Below are positions 22,597-31,327 of a stretch of 45,110 bases of DNA, piece after piece (positions within the stretch are counted from its first letter, which is position 1; the number at the start of each line of letters is the position of its first letter). The stretch spans positions 1 to 45,110 of the forward strand of contig NZ_JPGL01000077.1 in NCBI RefSeq assembly GCF_000732615.1, given 5' to 3'. The translations under genes were made by a program, and so were the position numbers. The notes beneath the pieces were generated by a model. That model was given only the letters and a program-made list of their open reading frames with translations, was not told the DNA's origin and made no database searches. This stretch comes from Burkholderia paludis. GTDB lineage: Bacteria; Pseudomonadota; Gammaproteobacteria; Burkholderiales; Burkholderiaceae.

Positions 22597-23478
22597 TCAG
22601 GCAGGCGCCCGGAACGTGCCGTCGACGACCGTGACGGTCTGGCCGCCGATCCACGTCGTGCCGTCTTCGTCGTAGCTGACGAAGATGCGGCCGTCGCGGC
22701 TGATCGCCGTGCCCTGGCGGGCCGTATACGACTGGCCGGGGCGGCGCCCCTGGCGCGTCAGCAGCCCGGCCACGGCGGCGTTCGCGCTGCCGGTGACGGG
22801 ATCCTCGCCGAAGCCGAAGTTGCCGCCCGTCATCAGGCAGCGGATTTCGAACGTCGCGGGACCGCCTTCGGCGTGCGGCGCATAGGCCGCGAGGCCGTCC
22901 ATGCCGTAGCGGCGCGTGATCGCCTCCAGCGCGGCCGGGTCAGGCGACAGGCCGATGCACGCGTCGGCCGACTTCAGCCGCACGACCAGCCACGGCGCGC
23001 CGTTGTCCACCGCGCACGGCTCGGCGTCGAAGTCGATCGCATCGCTGCGCAACGCGGCCGCCAGCGCCGCGTAGTCCGATCGCTCGAGCGGCGTGACGCG
23101 TGCCGGCGGCGTGGCGAACGCCCAGCCGTCGGCCTGCTCGCGCAGCGTCACCAGCCCGACCCCGCACTGCTGGATCAGCCGGCCCGGCGTGCGCGGCCGC
23201 GCGCCGCTTTCGAGGAACGCATGCGCGGTGCCGAGCGTCGGGTGGCCGGCGAACGGCAGTTCGCCGGCCGGCGTGAGGATCCGTACGCGGTAGTCGGCTT
23301 CCGGATCGGTCGGCGTGCAGACGAACGTCGTTTCCGACAGGTTCGTCCAGCGGGCGATCTCGAGCATCTCGTCGTCGCCGAGCGAATCGGCGTCGAATAT
23401 CACGGCGAGCGGATTGCCCTTGAACGGCACCGACGTAAACACGTCGACCTGCTTGAAGCGGACCAGGCGGCTGGACAT
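22597..23478 (-). CDS. PhzF-family isomerase/epimerase-like protein
   Basis: A 293-residue protein from the ATG at 23478. The N-terminal VRFKQVDVFTSVPFKGNPLAV and the conserved NLSETTFV, with the catalytic glutamate corresponding to E45 of PhzF, identify the family. GELPFAGHPTLGTAHAFLES and the C-terminal GFGEDPVTGSANAAVAGLLT are the two other hallmark segments. PhzF itself isomerises a phenazine precursor, but most family members sit outside phenazine clusters and have unknown substrates. No other phz genes are here. It closes a three-gene operon with RidA and an aminotransferase, suggesting handling of enamine or amino-acid intermediates. Confidence 0.9.
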   Translation of the reverse strand: MSSRLVRFKQVDVFTSVPFKGNPLAVIFDADSLGDDEMLEIARWTNLSETTFVCTPTDPEADYRVRILTPAGELPFAGHPTLGTAHAFLESGARPRTPGRLIQQCGVGLVTLREQADGWAFATPPARVTPLERSDYAALAAALRSDAIDFDAEPCAVDNGAPWLVVRLKSADACIGLSPDPAALEAITRRYGMDGLAAYAPHAEGGPATFEIRCLMTGGNFGFGEDPVTGSANAAVAGLLTRQGRRPGQSYTARQGTAISRDGRIFVSYDEDGTTWIGGQTVTVVDGTFRAPA

Positions 23479-23491
23479 CACGGAGGGCCCG

Positions 23492-23950
23492 TTACGCAAC
23501 TTCGGCGATCAGCTCGATCTCGACGCACGCGCCGAGCGGGATCTGCGCGACACCGAATGCCGAGCGTGCGTGCTTGCCGGCGTCGCCGAACACTTCCGCG
23601 ATCAGCTCCGACGCGCCGTTCGTCACGAGGTGCTGTTCGGTGAAGTCGAGCGTCGAGTTGACGAGGCTCATCAGCTTGACGATGCGCGTGACCTTGTTCA
23701 GGTCGCCCGTATGCGCGTGCAGCGTCGCGAGCAGGTCGATCGCGATCGAGCGTGCGGCCGCCTTGCCGTCTTCCGTCTGCAGATCCGCGCCGAGCTTGCC
23801 GGCCCAGACCTTGCCGTCCTTCTTCGCGATGTGGCCCGACAGGTAGACCGTGTTGCCGCTTTGCGCGCTCATCACGTAGGCGGCGGCCGGTGCGCCGGCG
23901 GTCGGGAGCTCGATGCCGAGCGACTTCAGCTTGTCGTAGACGTTAGCCAT
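23492..23950 (-). CDS. RidA-family reactive-intermediate deaminase
   Basis: A 152-residue protein of the YjgF/YER057c/UK114 family. The start GIELPTAGAPAAAYVMSAQSG, then VYLSGHIAKKDGKVWAGKLG and LLATLHAHTGDLNKVTRIVK, follow the family layout, but it is longer than the roughly 128-residue RidA. The C-terminal SAFGVAQIPLGACVEIELIA replaces the usual RxxxxVxxLP arginine region (R105 of RidA), so catalysis as a classic imine deaminase is uncertain and it belongs to a divergent subgroup. It lies between the PLP aminotransferase (42 bp upstream) and phzF (13 bp downstream), which fits clearing reactive enamines formed by a PLP enzyme. Confidence 0.88.
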   Translation of the reverse strand: MANVYDKLKSLGIELPTAGAPAAAYVMSAQSGNTVYLSGHIAKKDGKVWAGKLGADLQTEDGKAAARSIAIDLLATLHAHTGDLNKVTRIVKLMSLVNSTLDFTEQHLVTNGASELIAEVFGDAGKHARSAFGVAQIPLGACVEIELIAEVA

Positions 23951-23992
23951 GTATTCGGTTCCTCGTAGAGAGTCGTGACAGGAAAAAGGGGA

Positions 23993-25174
23993 TCAGAGGC
24001 GCTCGCGCAGCAGCTTGCCGAGGCGCGCCACGCCTTCCTCGATCTTCTCGGGCGGCACCGTCACGAACGACAGGCGCAGCGTGTTCTGCTGGGCGTTGTC
24101 CGCGAAGAACGGCGCGCCCGGCACGAAGGCGACATGGTTGTCGACGGCCGCGGCGAGCAGCTTCATGCTGTCGATTTGCGCGGGCAGGTTCACCCAGATG
24201 AACATCCCGCCTTCCGGGCGGTTCCAGGTGACGCCTTCCGGCATGTGGCGTTCGAGCGCGCCGAGCATCGCGTCGCACTGCGCGCTGTACAGCTCGCGGA
24301 TCGTCGGGATGTGCTCGTCGAGGAAGCCGTCCTTGATCACTTCGTGCGCGATGCGCTGCGTGAGCGTCGGCGTGTGCAGGTCGGTGGCCTGCTTGGCCTG
24401 CACGAGCTTGAAGTGGAGTTCCTCGGGCGCGATGATGTAGCCGATCCGCAGGCCCGGCGCGAGCACCTTCGAGAACGTGCCGAGGTGCACGATGTGGTCG
24501 GGCGCCATCGACAGCATCGTCGGCAGCGGCTCGCCGCGGTAGTTCAGCGCGCCGTACGGATCGTCCTCCAGCACCGGGAACGGGCTCGACTGCGCGAACG
24601 CGGCGAGCGCGCGGCGGCGCTCGACGGGCAGGCGGCGGCCGGTCGGGTTCTGGAAGTTCGGCTGCGCGTACAGCAGGCGCGCGCCTTGCGTGAGTTCGGG
24701 CGTGAGGCCGTCCGGCAGCAGGCCCTGCTCGTCGGTCGGCACCTGCACGTAGCGCGGCTCGTACAGCGAGAACGATTGCAGCGCGCCGAGGTAGGTCGGG
24801 GTCTCGACGAGGACCGGGCTGCCCGGATCGACGAGCGCCTTGCCGAGCAGGTCGAGCGCCTGCTGCGAGCCGGTCGTGATCAGCACCTGCGACACGCGCA
24901 CGCTGTAGCGCTCGGCGATCCATTCGCGCAGCGGCAGGTAGCCTTCGGTCGCGCTGTACTGGAGCGCGGCGGCCGGCGCGTCGCGCAGCACGCGGTCGGC
25001 GGCGGCGCGCATGCGCTCGGCCGGGAACGTCGCGGGGGCGGGCAGGCCGCCGGCGAACGAGATGACCTCGGGGCGCTCCGTGACCTTCAGGATCTCGCGG
25101 ATCGCAGAGCTCGTCAGCTTGCGGGCGCGTTCGGAAAGTTGCCAGTGCGGCGGGTGCAGGTCGCTCGGATTCAT
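23993..25174 (-). CDS. PLP-dependent aminotransferase, class I/II (LysN/2-aminoadipate type)
   Basis: A 393-residue fold-type I aminotransferase with GAGGAG just before the ATG. Landmarks are ISFAGGLPAPATFPAERM near the N-terminus, QYSATEGYLPLREWIAERY, the cofactor-phosphate loop TTGSQQALDLLGKALVDPG, the NPTG motif in YAQPNFQNPTGRRLP, the aspartate in LEDDPYGALNY, and the Schiff-base lysine in GTFSKVLAPGLRIGY. The overall pattern is that of 2-aminoadipate or related aromatic/aliphatic transaminases (LysN, ARO8-like), without a GntR domain. It heads an operon with RidA and PhzF. The substrate cannot be fixed from sequence. Confidence 0.9.
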   Translation of the reverse strand: MNPSDLHPPHWQLSERARKLTSSAIREILKVTERPEVISFAGGLPAPATFPAERMRAAADRVLRDAPAAALQYSATEGYLPLREWIAERYSVRVSQVLITTGSQQALDLLGKALVDPGSPVLVETPTYLGALQSFSLYEPRYVQVPTDEQGLLPDGLTPELTQGARLLYAQPNFQNPTGRRLPVERRRALAAFAQSSPFPVLEDDPYGALNYRGEPLPTMLSMAPDHIVHLGTFSKVLAPGLRIGYIIAPEELHFKLVQAKQATDLHTPTLTQRIAHEVIKDGFLDEHIPTIRELYSAQCDAMLGALERHMPEGVTWNRPEGGMFIWVNLPAQIDSMKLLAAAVDNHVAFVPGAPFFADNAQQNTLRLSFVTVPPEKIEEGVARLGKLLRERL

Positions 25175-25326
25175 AGTCTCCTCGTTCGGGTATCGTGGTC
25201 AGTCAAGAAAGGTCGTTCGGGCGGACTGCTTCGACGCTGCCGGGTGGGCAAGCGCGAGCGCGGTCGAGCCTTCGCGGCCGGGTGGGCAAAACCGTTCAGG
25301 CAAAGCAGCCATTATGGCGCACCTGT

Positions 25327-26235
25327 TCAGCCGGCGCGAGCCGGGCGCGCGGCAGTGGCGACTGCCGCGCGGCGCCCGAGCATCACGGTGGCGATCACGG
25401 CGATCGCGAACAGCCACGTGGACGACGTGACCGTTTCGCCGAACAGCAGCGCGGAAAAGGCGATCGTGAAGAAAATCTGCAGCAATTGCACCTGGCCGAC
25501 GCGGGCGGTGCCGCCCATCGCGAGCCCCGCATACCACGCGAAAAAGCCGATGAATTGCGAAAAGAGGGTCACGTAGCCGAACGCGAGCCACGTGCGCGGC
25601 GCGAGCGGGCCCGGATGCATGACGTGCTGCTGCCACGCAAGCCAGCCCACCGGCAGCACGAGGAACGGCGCGGACACGACGAGCGCCCAGCAGATCACCT
25701 GCCAGCCGCCGATCTGGCGCGCGAGGCGGGCGCCTTCCGCATAGCCGAGCGCGCCGATGCCGACCGCGACGAGCATCAGCGCGTCGCCGGCCTGCACGGT
25801 GCCGCCGCCGTCGCGCAGCGCGAACGCGATCACCAGCGCGCTGCCGGCCACCGCGCTGATCCAGAACGCCCTCGATGGCCGCTCGTGCGACAGCCACGCC
25901 GCGTACAGCGCGACGAACAGCGGCTGCAGCCCGTTGACGACCGCGCCGTGCGCGGCCGGCACGGTTTTCATCGACCAGGCGGAGAAGACGGGATACGCAA
26001 TGATCACGCCGGCCGACGTGATCGCGAGGCTTTTCAGTTGCGCGCGGGTCGGCGGCCGCTCGCGGCGCCACCACAGCAGCAGCGCGGCCGGCACCGAGGC
26101 GGCGAGCGCGCGGCCGAGCCCGTTGAGCAGCGGATTGAGTTCGGACACGACGATGCGCGTCATCGGCAGCGTCAGGCTGAAGATCATCACGCCGATCAGG
26201 CCGAGCAGCATGCCGCGTGTTTCGCGTGAATTCAT
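25327..26235 (-). CDS. EamA/DMT-family permease
   Basis: A 302-residue membrane protein with ten predicted helices in two EamA repeats. The first begins GMLLGLIGVMIFSLTLPMTR, the second VAVGIGALGYAEGARLARQI. Family features include NGLGRALAASVPAALLLWW and, near the end, FTIAFSALLFGETVTSSTWL. DMT exporters move small metabolites such as amino acids out of the cell. It follows the VOC gene on the same strand with about 50 bp between them, so it may be co-transcribed with that gene and regulated by the divergent MocR protein. The substrate is unknown. Confidence 0.88.
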   Translation of the reverse strand: MNSRETRGMLLGLIGVMIFSLTLPMTRIVVSELNPLLNGLGRALAASVPAALLLWWRRERPPTRAQLKSLAITSAGVIIAYPVFSAWSMKTVPAAHGAVVNGLQPLFVALYAAWLSHERPSRAFWISAVAGSALVIAFALRDGGGTVQAGDALMLVAVGIGALGYAEGARLARQIGGWQVICWALVVSAPFLVLPVGWLAWQQHVMHPGPLAPRTWLAFGYVTLFSQFIGFFAWYAGLAMGGTARVGQVQLLQIFFTIAFSALLFGETVTSSTWLFAIAVIATVMLGRRAAVATAARPARAG

Positions 26236-26286
26236 GTCGTGGGCGTCTCCGTATTGGCCGTTCTTATCGTCGGGGCGGCGGGCCGC

Positions 26287-26973
26287 TCAGCGCAACGTGC
26301 GCGCGCCCTGCGGCGTGTCGAATTCGGCGACGAGCACGGGCGGGCCGTCGGCGGATTCGAGATCGAGCAGGTGGGCGGCGCCGAGCCAGTCGAGCTGTTC
26401 GCGGACGAGGTCCGCCTGCGGATGGGCGCCCTTGAGCGTTTTCAGCGCGACGCCGTCGTGCGGCAGCGCGTCGGCCGGGTGGCGCGGGCCGTCCCACTGG
26501 ATCAGCGACGGCACGAGGCCGTCGCCGGCTCCCTGCCATGCGGGGAACGCGCCGTCGTCGGGCACCGACAGGCCCCAGCCCAGCTCGCCGCGCCGCATCG
26601 CGACGATGGGCGGGATGCGGGCCGGATACTGGCTCTGCCACAGCGCCAGCTGGCGCGGGCGGTCGACGCGGGCGACCCAGTGCGCGAGAAACGGGCCCTG
26701 CGCGAGTCGCGCGTGCATCGCAGGATCGTCGAGGCCGAACAGCCGCGCGCGCGGCGGCGCGTCGTCCGGCGCGGGCGCGTCGGGGTCGATCGCGATCACT
26801 TCGAGGTAGAGCCCGCCCCATATGCCGAACAGCGCATTGTGGGTCCGCATCAGCGGATGCCGGCCGCCGCCGGCCGGCTCGATGCCGAGCGCGCCGGCGA
26901 CATGGCGTACACCGTCGTCGAGCGTGCGCGCGGCGATCACGAGATGGTCGAGGGTCAGGGAGCGGGCTGGCAT
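26287..26973 (-). CDS. Glyoxalase-like (VOC superfamily) protein
   Basis: A 228-residue protein from the ATG at 26973. LTLDHLVIAARTLDDGVRHV followed by GVRHVAGALGIEPAGGGRHP and THNALFGIWGGLYLEVIAID is the Glyoxalase_3 (PF13468) pattern, with the metal-type histidine in LDHLVIA and a glutamate in YLEVIAID. A long central segment and a C-terminal domain follow, as in this subgroup. Members are non-haem metal enzymes or binding proteins of unknown substrate. It is divergent from a MocR-type regulator across 234 bp with a dyad, and upstream of a DMT exporter, so the three may form one regulated unit. Confidence 0.8.
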   Translation of the reverse strand: MPARSLTLDHLVIAARTLDDGVRHVAGALGIEPAGGGRHPLMRTHNALFGIWGGLYLEVIAIDPDAPAPDDAPPRARLFGLDDPAMHARLAQGPFLAHWVARVDRPRQLALWQSQYPARIPPIVAMRRGELGWGLSVPDDGAFPAWQGAGDGLVPSLIQWDGPRHPADALPHDGVALKTLKGAHPQADLVREQLDWLGAAHLLDLESADGPPVLVAEFDTPQGARTLR

Positions 26974-27135
26974 GAACGTCGGTCGGGAAGCGAAAGTGTC
27001 ATGGTGGGCGGGTGACGCGCCGGTTGGCTGCCGGGCCGGCCGGCGTACCGGCCGTGACCCTGGCGGGCGAACGCGGCGCCCGATGCGGCGGGCCGGAACG
27101 GCGGCCGCACGGTCGCCATTTCGGTCAACTGTAAT

Positions 27136-27169
27136 CGTCGATACCGGCACAGTAACGGTACAATCGACG
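27136..27169 (+). promoter_or_regulatory. Imperfect dyad and -10 box in the VOC/MocR divergent promoter
   Basis: CGTCGATACCG (27136-27146) and CGGTACAATCGACG (27156-27169) form an imperfect inverted repeat, the right arm carrying three extra bases. The right arm contains TACAAT (27159-27164), a good -10 box for the MocR gene. Related CGGTACA motifs recur at 27156 and 27180. Such repeats are typical MocR/GntR binding sites. The rest of 26974-27135 shows no gene. Confidence 0.4.
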
Positions 27170-27207
27170 CGATAGCCTTCGGTACAGTTGTGTTGGAGCC
27201 GCCGCTC

Positions 27208-28665
27208 ATGTCCACCGTCCCACTCGCCCAGATTCCCGCGCCGCACGATACGGCCACGCTCACGCTCGTCGACCAGCTCGTCCAGTGGGCGCGGCGGCGC
27301 ATCGACGAACGCGTGTTCCGTCCCGGCATGCGGATGCCGTCGATCCGCAAGCTCGCGCTCGACAAGAGCGTGTCGCGCTTCACCGTCGTCGAGGCGTACG
27401 AGCGCCTCGTCGCGCAGGGCTACCTCGATTCGCGGCGCGGCTCGGGTTTCTACGTACGCGAGCGCACGGCCGGCCCGCAGCCGACCGACAACGTGGCGCG
27501 CGTGGCCGAGGCCGCGCCCGTGCACAACACGATCGACGTCGTCTGGCTGCTGCGCAACATGCTGCATACCGTCAGCCCGGAAAAGGGGCCCGGTCTCGGC
27601 TACCTGCCGGGCCGCTGGCTCGATGGCGAACTGATCACCGGCGCGCTGCGCGCGCTTGGGCGCCAGGCCGGCGCGCAGATGCTCGGCTTCGGCACCGCGC
27701 AGGGCTTCCTGCCGCTGCGCCAGCAACTGCAGACGCGCCTCGCCGAAGTCGAGATCGGCGCGAAGCCCGAGCAGATCGTGCTGGTATCGGGCATCACGCA
27801 GGCGATCGACCTGATCTCGCGGATCTACGTGCAGCCGGGCGACGCGGTGATCGTCGGCGATCCGGCGTGGTTCCAGATGTTCGGCCGCTTTGCCGCGCAG
27901 GGCGCGCAACTCGTCGGGATGCCGTACACGCCGGACGGCCCCGATCTCGACGCGCTCGAAACGCTCGTGCAGATGTGGCGGCCGAAGATGCTCGTGATCA
28001 ACTCGGTGCTGCAGAACCCGACCGGCACGTCGCTGTCGGCGGCGCAGGCGTTCCGGATCCTGAAGCTCGCCGAGGCATACGACTTCCTCGTCGTCGAGGA
28101 CGACGTGTACGGCGACCTGTGTCCGCCGAGCTATGCGGCCACGCGCCTCGCGAGCCTCGACCAGTTGAAGCGCGTGATCTACCTCGGCAGCTATTCGAAG
28201 ACGCTGGCCGCCAACCTGCGGGTCGGCTATGTCGCGTGCGCGCCGGAGATCGCGAAGGCGGTCACCGACCAGAAGATGCTGGTCGGGATGACGACGCCCG
28301 AGCTCAACGAGCGCGTGCTCTACAAGATCCTGACCGAGGGGCATTACCGGCGCCACGTCGAGCGGCTGCGCGCGCGGCTCGACGGCGTGCGCGACAAGAC
28401 CGCGCGGATGCTCGAGCGCACGGGGCTCAGGCTCTTCACGATGCCGGCGGCCGGGATGTTCCTGTGGGCCGACACGGGCGTCGATTCGGATGCGCTCGCG
28501 GCGGTCGCGCACGAGGCCGGCTTCCTGCTCACCCCCGGCAGCCTGTTCTCGCCGCAGCAATCGCCGTCCACGTGGATGCGCTTCAACGTCGCGAATTGCG
28601 GCGATCCGGCGCTGCCGGGCCTGCTGTCGCGCTATATCGACTCGGCCATGCGGCGCGCGTCGTGA
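27208..28665 (+). CDS. MocR-type (GntR wHTH + aminotransferase) transcriptional regulator
   Basis: A 485-residue protein from the ATG at 27208, preceded by GGAG; a GTG at 27190 is an alternative. The GntR winged helix is in residues about 12-85 (LVDQLVQWARRRIDERVFRP, MPSIRKLALDKSVSRFTVVE, GYLDSRRGSGFYV). A linker leads to a fold-type I aminotransferase-like domain with SVLQNPTGTSLS, VVEDDVYGDL and the PLP lysine in YLGSYSKTLAANLRVGY. MocR proteins use PLP as effector ligand and usually regulate a divergent gene, here the VOC gene and perhaps the DMT exporter. It could alternatively be PdxR-like, but no pdx genes are adjacent. Confidence 0.88.
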   Translation: MSTVPLAQIPAPHDTATLTLVDQLVQWARRRIDERVFRPGMRMPSIRKLALDKSVSRFTVVEAYERLVAQGYLDSRRGSGFYVRERTAGPQPTDNVARVAEAAPVHNTIDVVWLLRNMLHTVSPEKGPGLGYLPGRWLDGELITGALRALGRQAGAQMLGFGTAQGFLPLRQQLQTRLAEVEIGAKPEQIVLVSGITQAIDLISRIYVQPGDAVIVGDPAWFQMFGRFAAQGAQLVGMPYTPDGPDLDALETLVQMWRPKMLVINSVLQNPTGTSLSAAQAFRILKLAEAYDFLVVEDDVYGDLCPPSYAATRLASLDQLKRVIYLGSYSKTLAANLRVGYVACAPEIAKAVTDQKMLVGMTTPELNERVLYKILTEGHYRRHVERLRARLDGVRDKTARMLERTGLRLFTMPAAGMFLWADTGVDSDALAAVAHEAGFLLTPGSLFSPQQSPSTWMRFNVANCGDPALPGLLSRYIDSAMRRAS

Positions 28666-28685
28666 CGCGGCGCGGCGCGCCGGCC

Positions 28686-28713
28686 CTTGAAATCGCGCGC
28701 GCGGTCCCCAGAT
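28686..28713 (+). promoter_or_regulatory. Sigma-32 (heat-shock) promoter of htpG
   Basis: CTTGAAA (28686-28692), a 13-base spacer, then CCCCAGAT (28706-28713) is a near-perfect match to the sigma-32 consensus (CTTGAAA, 13-15 bases, CCCCATnT). It lies about 108 bp before the htpG start. A strong 8-bp hairpin (CGCCGGGC 28750-28757 with GCCCGGCG 28765-28772) sits in the leader. Confidence 0.75.
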
Positions 28714-28820
28714 ACGCGCGCAAACCGCTTGCGCCAGGCGGTCGTCCTTCGCCGGGCCGGCATCGCCCGGCGGGCGCCTGCGCCACACCCTTCAAGTTCA
28801 AGTAAGAGGAAACAGCATCC

Positions 28821-30719
28821 ATGGCACACGAAACGATGAGCTTTCAGGCAGAGGTCAAGCAACTCCTCCACCTGATGATTCATTCGCTCTACAGCAACAA
28901 GGAAATCTTCCTGCGCGAACTGGTGTCGAACGCGTCCGACGCGGCCGACAAGCTGCGTTTCGAAGGGCTCGCCGACAACGCGCTGTACGAGAACGATCCG
29001 AACGTGCGCATCCGCATCGCCTACGACAAGGCTGCGCGCACGATCACGATCGACGACAACGGCATCGGCATGAGCCGCGACGAGGCGATCGCGAACCTCG
29101 GCACGATCGCGCGTTCGGGCACCAAGGAATTCTTCACGAAGCTGTCCGGCGACCAGCAGAAGGATGCGGCGCTGATCGGCCAGTTCGGCGTCGGTTTCTA
29201 CTCGGGCTTCATCGTCGCGGACCGGATCACGGTCGAGACGCGCCGCGCGGGCCTGCCGGCGAGCGAGGCCGTGCGCTGGGAAAGCGCGGGCGAGGGCGAT
29301 TTCACGATCGACGCGATCGAGCGCACGCAGCGCGGCACGACGATCACGCTGCACCTGCGCGAAGGCGAGGACGAGCTGCTGTCGTCGCACCGCCTGAAGT
29401 CGATCATCCAGAAGTACTCCGACCACATCGCGCTGCCGATCCTGATGCAGAAGGAAGAATGGGATCAGGAAAAGGGCGAGATGGTCCTGAAGGACGAGGA
29501 CGAGACGGTCAACCAGGCGAGCGCGCTGTGGACGCGTTCGAAGAGCGATGTCACCGACGAGCAGTACACCCAGTTCTACCAGCACATCGCGCACGACCAC
29601 CAGGATCCGCTGACGTGGACGCACAACCGCGTCGAGGGTCGCAGCGAGTACACGCAGCTGCTGTTCGTGCCGGCGCACGCGCCGTTCGACCTGTGGAACC
29701 GCGACTACCGCGGCGGCCTGAAGCTGTACGTGAAGCGCGTGTTCATCATGGACGACGCCGAGCAGTTGCTGCCGCAATACCTGCGTTTCGTGAAGGGCGT
29801 GGTCGATTCGGCGGACCTGCCGCTGAACGTGTCGCGTGAAATCCTGCAGGAAAGCCGCGACGTGAAGGCGATCCGCGAAGGCGTGACGAAGCGCGCGCTG
29901 TCGATGCTCGAGGAACTCGCGAACGCGGAAGAGGATGCCGGCAAGGAGAAGTACAAGACCTTCTGGGGCGCGTTCGGCCAGGTGCTGAAGGAAGGCCTCG
30001 GCGAGGATCACGCGAACCGCGAGCGTATCGCGAAGCTGCTGCGCTTCGCGTCGACGCACGGCGATACCGACGTGCAGGACGTGTCGCTCGCCGACTACGT
30101 GTCGCGCATGAAGCCCGAGCAGAGCAAGATCTACTACGTGACGGCCGATGCATGGCAGGCCGCGAAGAACAGCCCGCATCTCGAGGTGTTCCGCAAGAAG
30201 GGCGTCGAGGTGCTGCTGCTGACCGATCGCGTCGACGAATGGATGCTGTCGTTCCTGCAGGAATTCGACGGCAAGCCGCTCGCGAGCGTGGCGCGCGGCG
30301 ACCTCGACCTCGGCGAGCTGAATGACGAGGAAAAGAAGGCGCAGGAACAGGCGGGCGAGGCGATCAAGCCCGTCGTCGAGAAGATGAAGGAAGCGCTCGG
30401 CGACAAGGTGAAGGAGGTGCGCGTGACGTTCCGCCTGACCGATTCGCCGTCGTGCCTCGTCGCGGACGACAACGACATGAGCGGCTACCTGCAGCGGATG
30501 CTGAAGGCGGCCGGCCAGAACGCGCCGGCGATGCAGCCGATCCTCGAGATCAATCCGGAACACGCGCTCGTGAAGCAGTTGAACGCCGACAGCGCCGATT
30601 TCGGCGACTGGTGCCACCTGCTGTTCGACCAGGCGCTGCTGGCGGAAGGCGGCACGCTCGACGATCCGGCGAGCTTCGTGAAGCGGACCAACGCGCTGCT
30701 GCTGTCGCGGGCCGCGTGA
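28821..30719 (+). CDS. htpG: Molecular chaperone HtpG (Hsp90)
   Basis: A 632-residue Hsp90. The N-terminal GHKL ATPase has LRELVSNASDAADKLRF, IDDNGIGMSRDEAI and LIGQFGVGFYSGFIV. The middle domain contains NRDYRGGLKLYVKRVFIMDD and the catalytic-loop arginine in LPLNVSREILQESRD. The C-terminal dimerisation domain ends around LLFDQALLAEGGTLDDP; the MEEVD tail of eukaryotic Hsp90 is absent as expected. GAGG precedes the ATG. It is a heat-shock chaperone, consistent with the upstream sigma-32 promoter. Its stop overlaps a possible GTG start of ubiC. Confidence 0.97.
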   Translation: MAHETMSFQAEVKQLLHLMIHSLYSNKEIFLRELVSNASDAADKLRFEGLADNALYENDPNVRIRIAYDKAARTITIDDNGIGMSRDEAIANLGTIARSGTKEFFTKLSGDQQKDAALIGQFGVGFYSGFIVADRITVETRRAGLPASEAVRWESAGEGDFTIDAIERTQRGTTITLHLREGEDELLSSHRLKSIIQKYSDHIALPILMQKEEWDQEKGEMVLKDEDETVNQASALWTRSKSDVTDEQYTQFYQHIAHDHQDPLTWTHNRVEGRSEYTQLLFVPAHAPFDLWNRDYRGGLKLYVKRVFIMDDAEQLLPQYLRFVKGVVDSADLPLNVSREILQESRDVKAIREGVTKRALSMLEELANAEEDAGKEKYKTFWGAFGQVLKEGLGEDHANRERIAKLLRFASTHGDTDVQDVSLADYVSRMKPEQSKIYYVTADAWQAAKNSPHLEVFRKKGVEVLLLTDRVDEWMLSFLQEFDGKPLASVARGDLDLGELNDEEKKAQEQAGEAIKPVVEKMKEALGDKVKEVRVTFRLTDSPSCLVADDNDMSGYLQRMLKAAGQNAPAMQPILEINPEHALVKQLNADSADFGDWCHLLFDQALLAEGGTLDDPASFVKRTNALLLSRAA

Positions 30720-30727
30720 ACGCGCGC

Positions 30728-31327
30728 ATGCGCTTCGACGGCGGGCAGGCCGGCTGGCGCGAGACGCCGCGGCCGGGCTGCACGCTCGACCAGCGCGACT
30801 GGCTGACGCGCGGCGGATCGCTGACCGCGCATCTCGCGCGGCTTGGCCGCGTGAACGTGCGGGTGACGCGCGAGGCCGTCGACTGCCCGTGGTTCGACGA
30901 GCCGGACGCGCTTGCCTGTGCGCCGCGCGCGCCGATGTGGGTGCGCGAGGTGATCCTGTCGGTTGACGGCACGCCGTACGTGGCCGCGCACAGCATCGCG
31001 CCGCTTGCCGCCAGCAAGGGCGTGTGGCAGGCGATGCGGCGGCTGCGCACGCGGCCGCTCGCGGAGCTGCTGTACAGCGATCCGCAGGTCGAGCGCTCGG
31101 CGCTCGTCAGCCGGCGCGTGATTGCCGGGCATCCGCTGTATGCGCTGGCGAGCCATGCGCTCGGCGCGGGCGTGCGCGCGCCGCATGCATTCGCCGCGCG
31201 GCGCTCGGTGTTCCAGCGTCACGGCAAGCCGCTGATGGTGACCGAATGCATGCTGCCGGCGCTGTGGCGTCATCTCGACGCGCACGGCGACGGGCCCCGA
31301 TCCGTCGGGCCGCGTGGAGACGCATGA
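30728..31327 (+). CDS. ubiC: Chorismate-pyruvate lyase UbiC
   Basis: 199 residues from the ATG at 30728; a GTG at 30716 overlapping the htpG stop (GTGA) would add four residues and would be translationally coupled. Family features are TLDQRDWLTRGGSLTAHLAR, then WVREVILSVDGTPYVAAHSI and RTRPLAELLYSDPQVERSAL, and a C-terminal glutamate in MVTECMLPALW. The enzyme removes pyruvate from chorismate to give 4-hydroxybenzoate, the first ubiquinone precursor. The usual ubiA partner is not adjacent. The next gene overlaps by 4 bp. Confidence 0.9.
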   Translation: MRFDGGQAGWRETPRPGCTLDQRDWLTRGGSLTAHLARLGRVNVRVTREAVDCPWFDEPDALACAPRAPMWVREVILSVDGTPYVAAHSIAPLAASKGVWQAMRRLRTRPLAELLYSDPQVERSALVSRRVIAGHPLYALASHALGAGVRAPHAFAARRSVFQRHGKPLMVTECMLPALWRHLDAHGDGPRSVGPRGDA

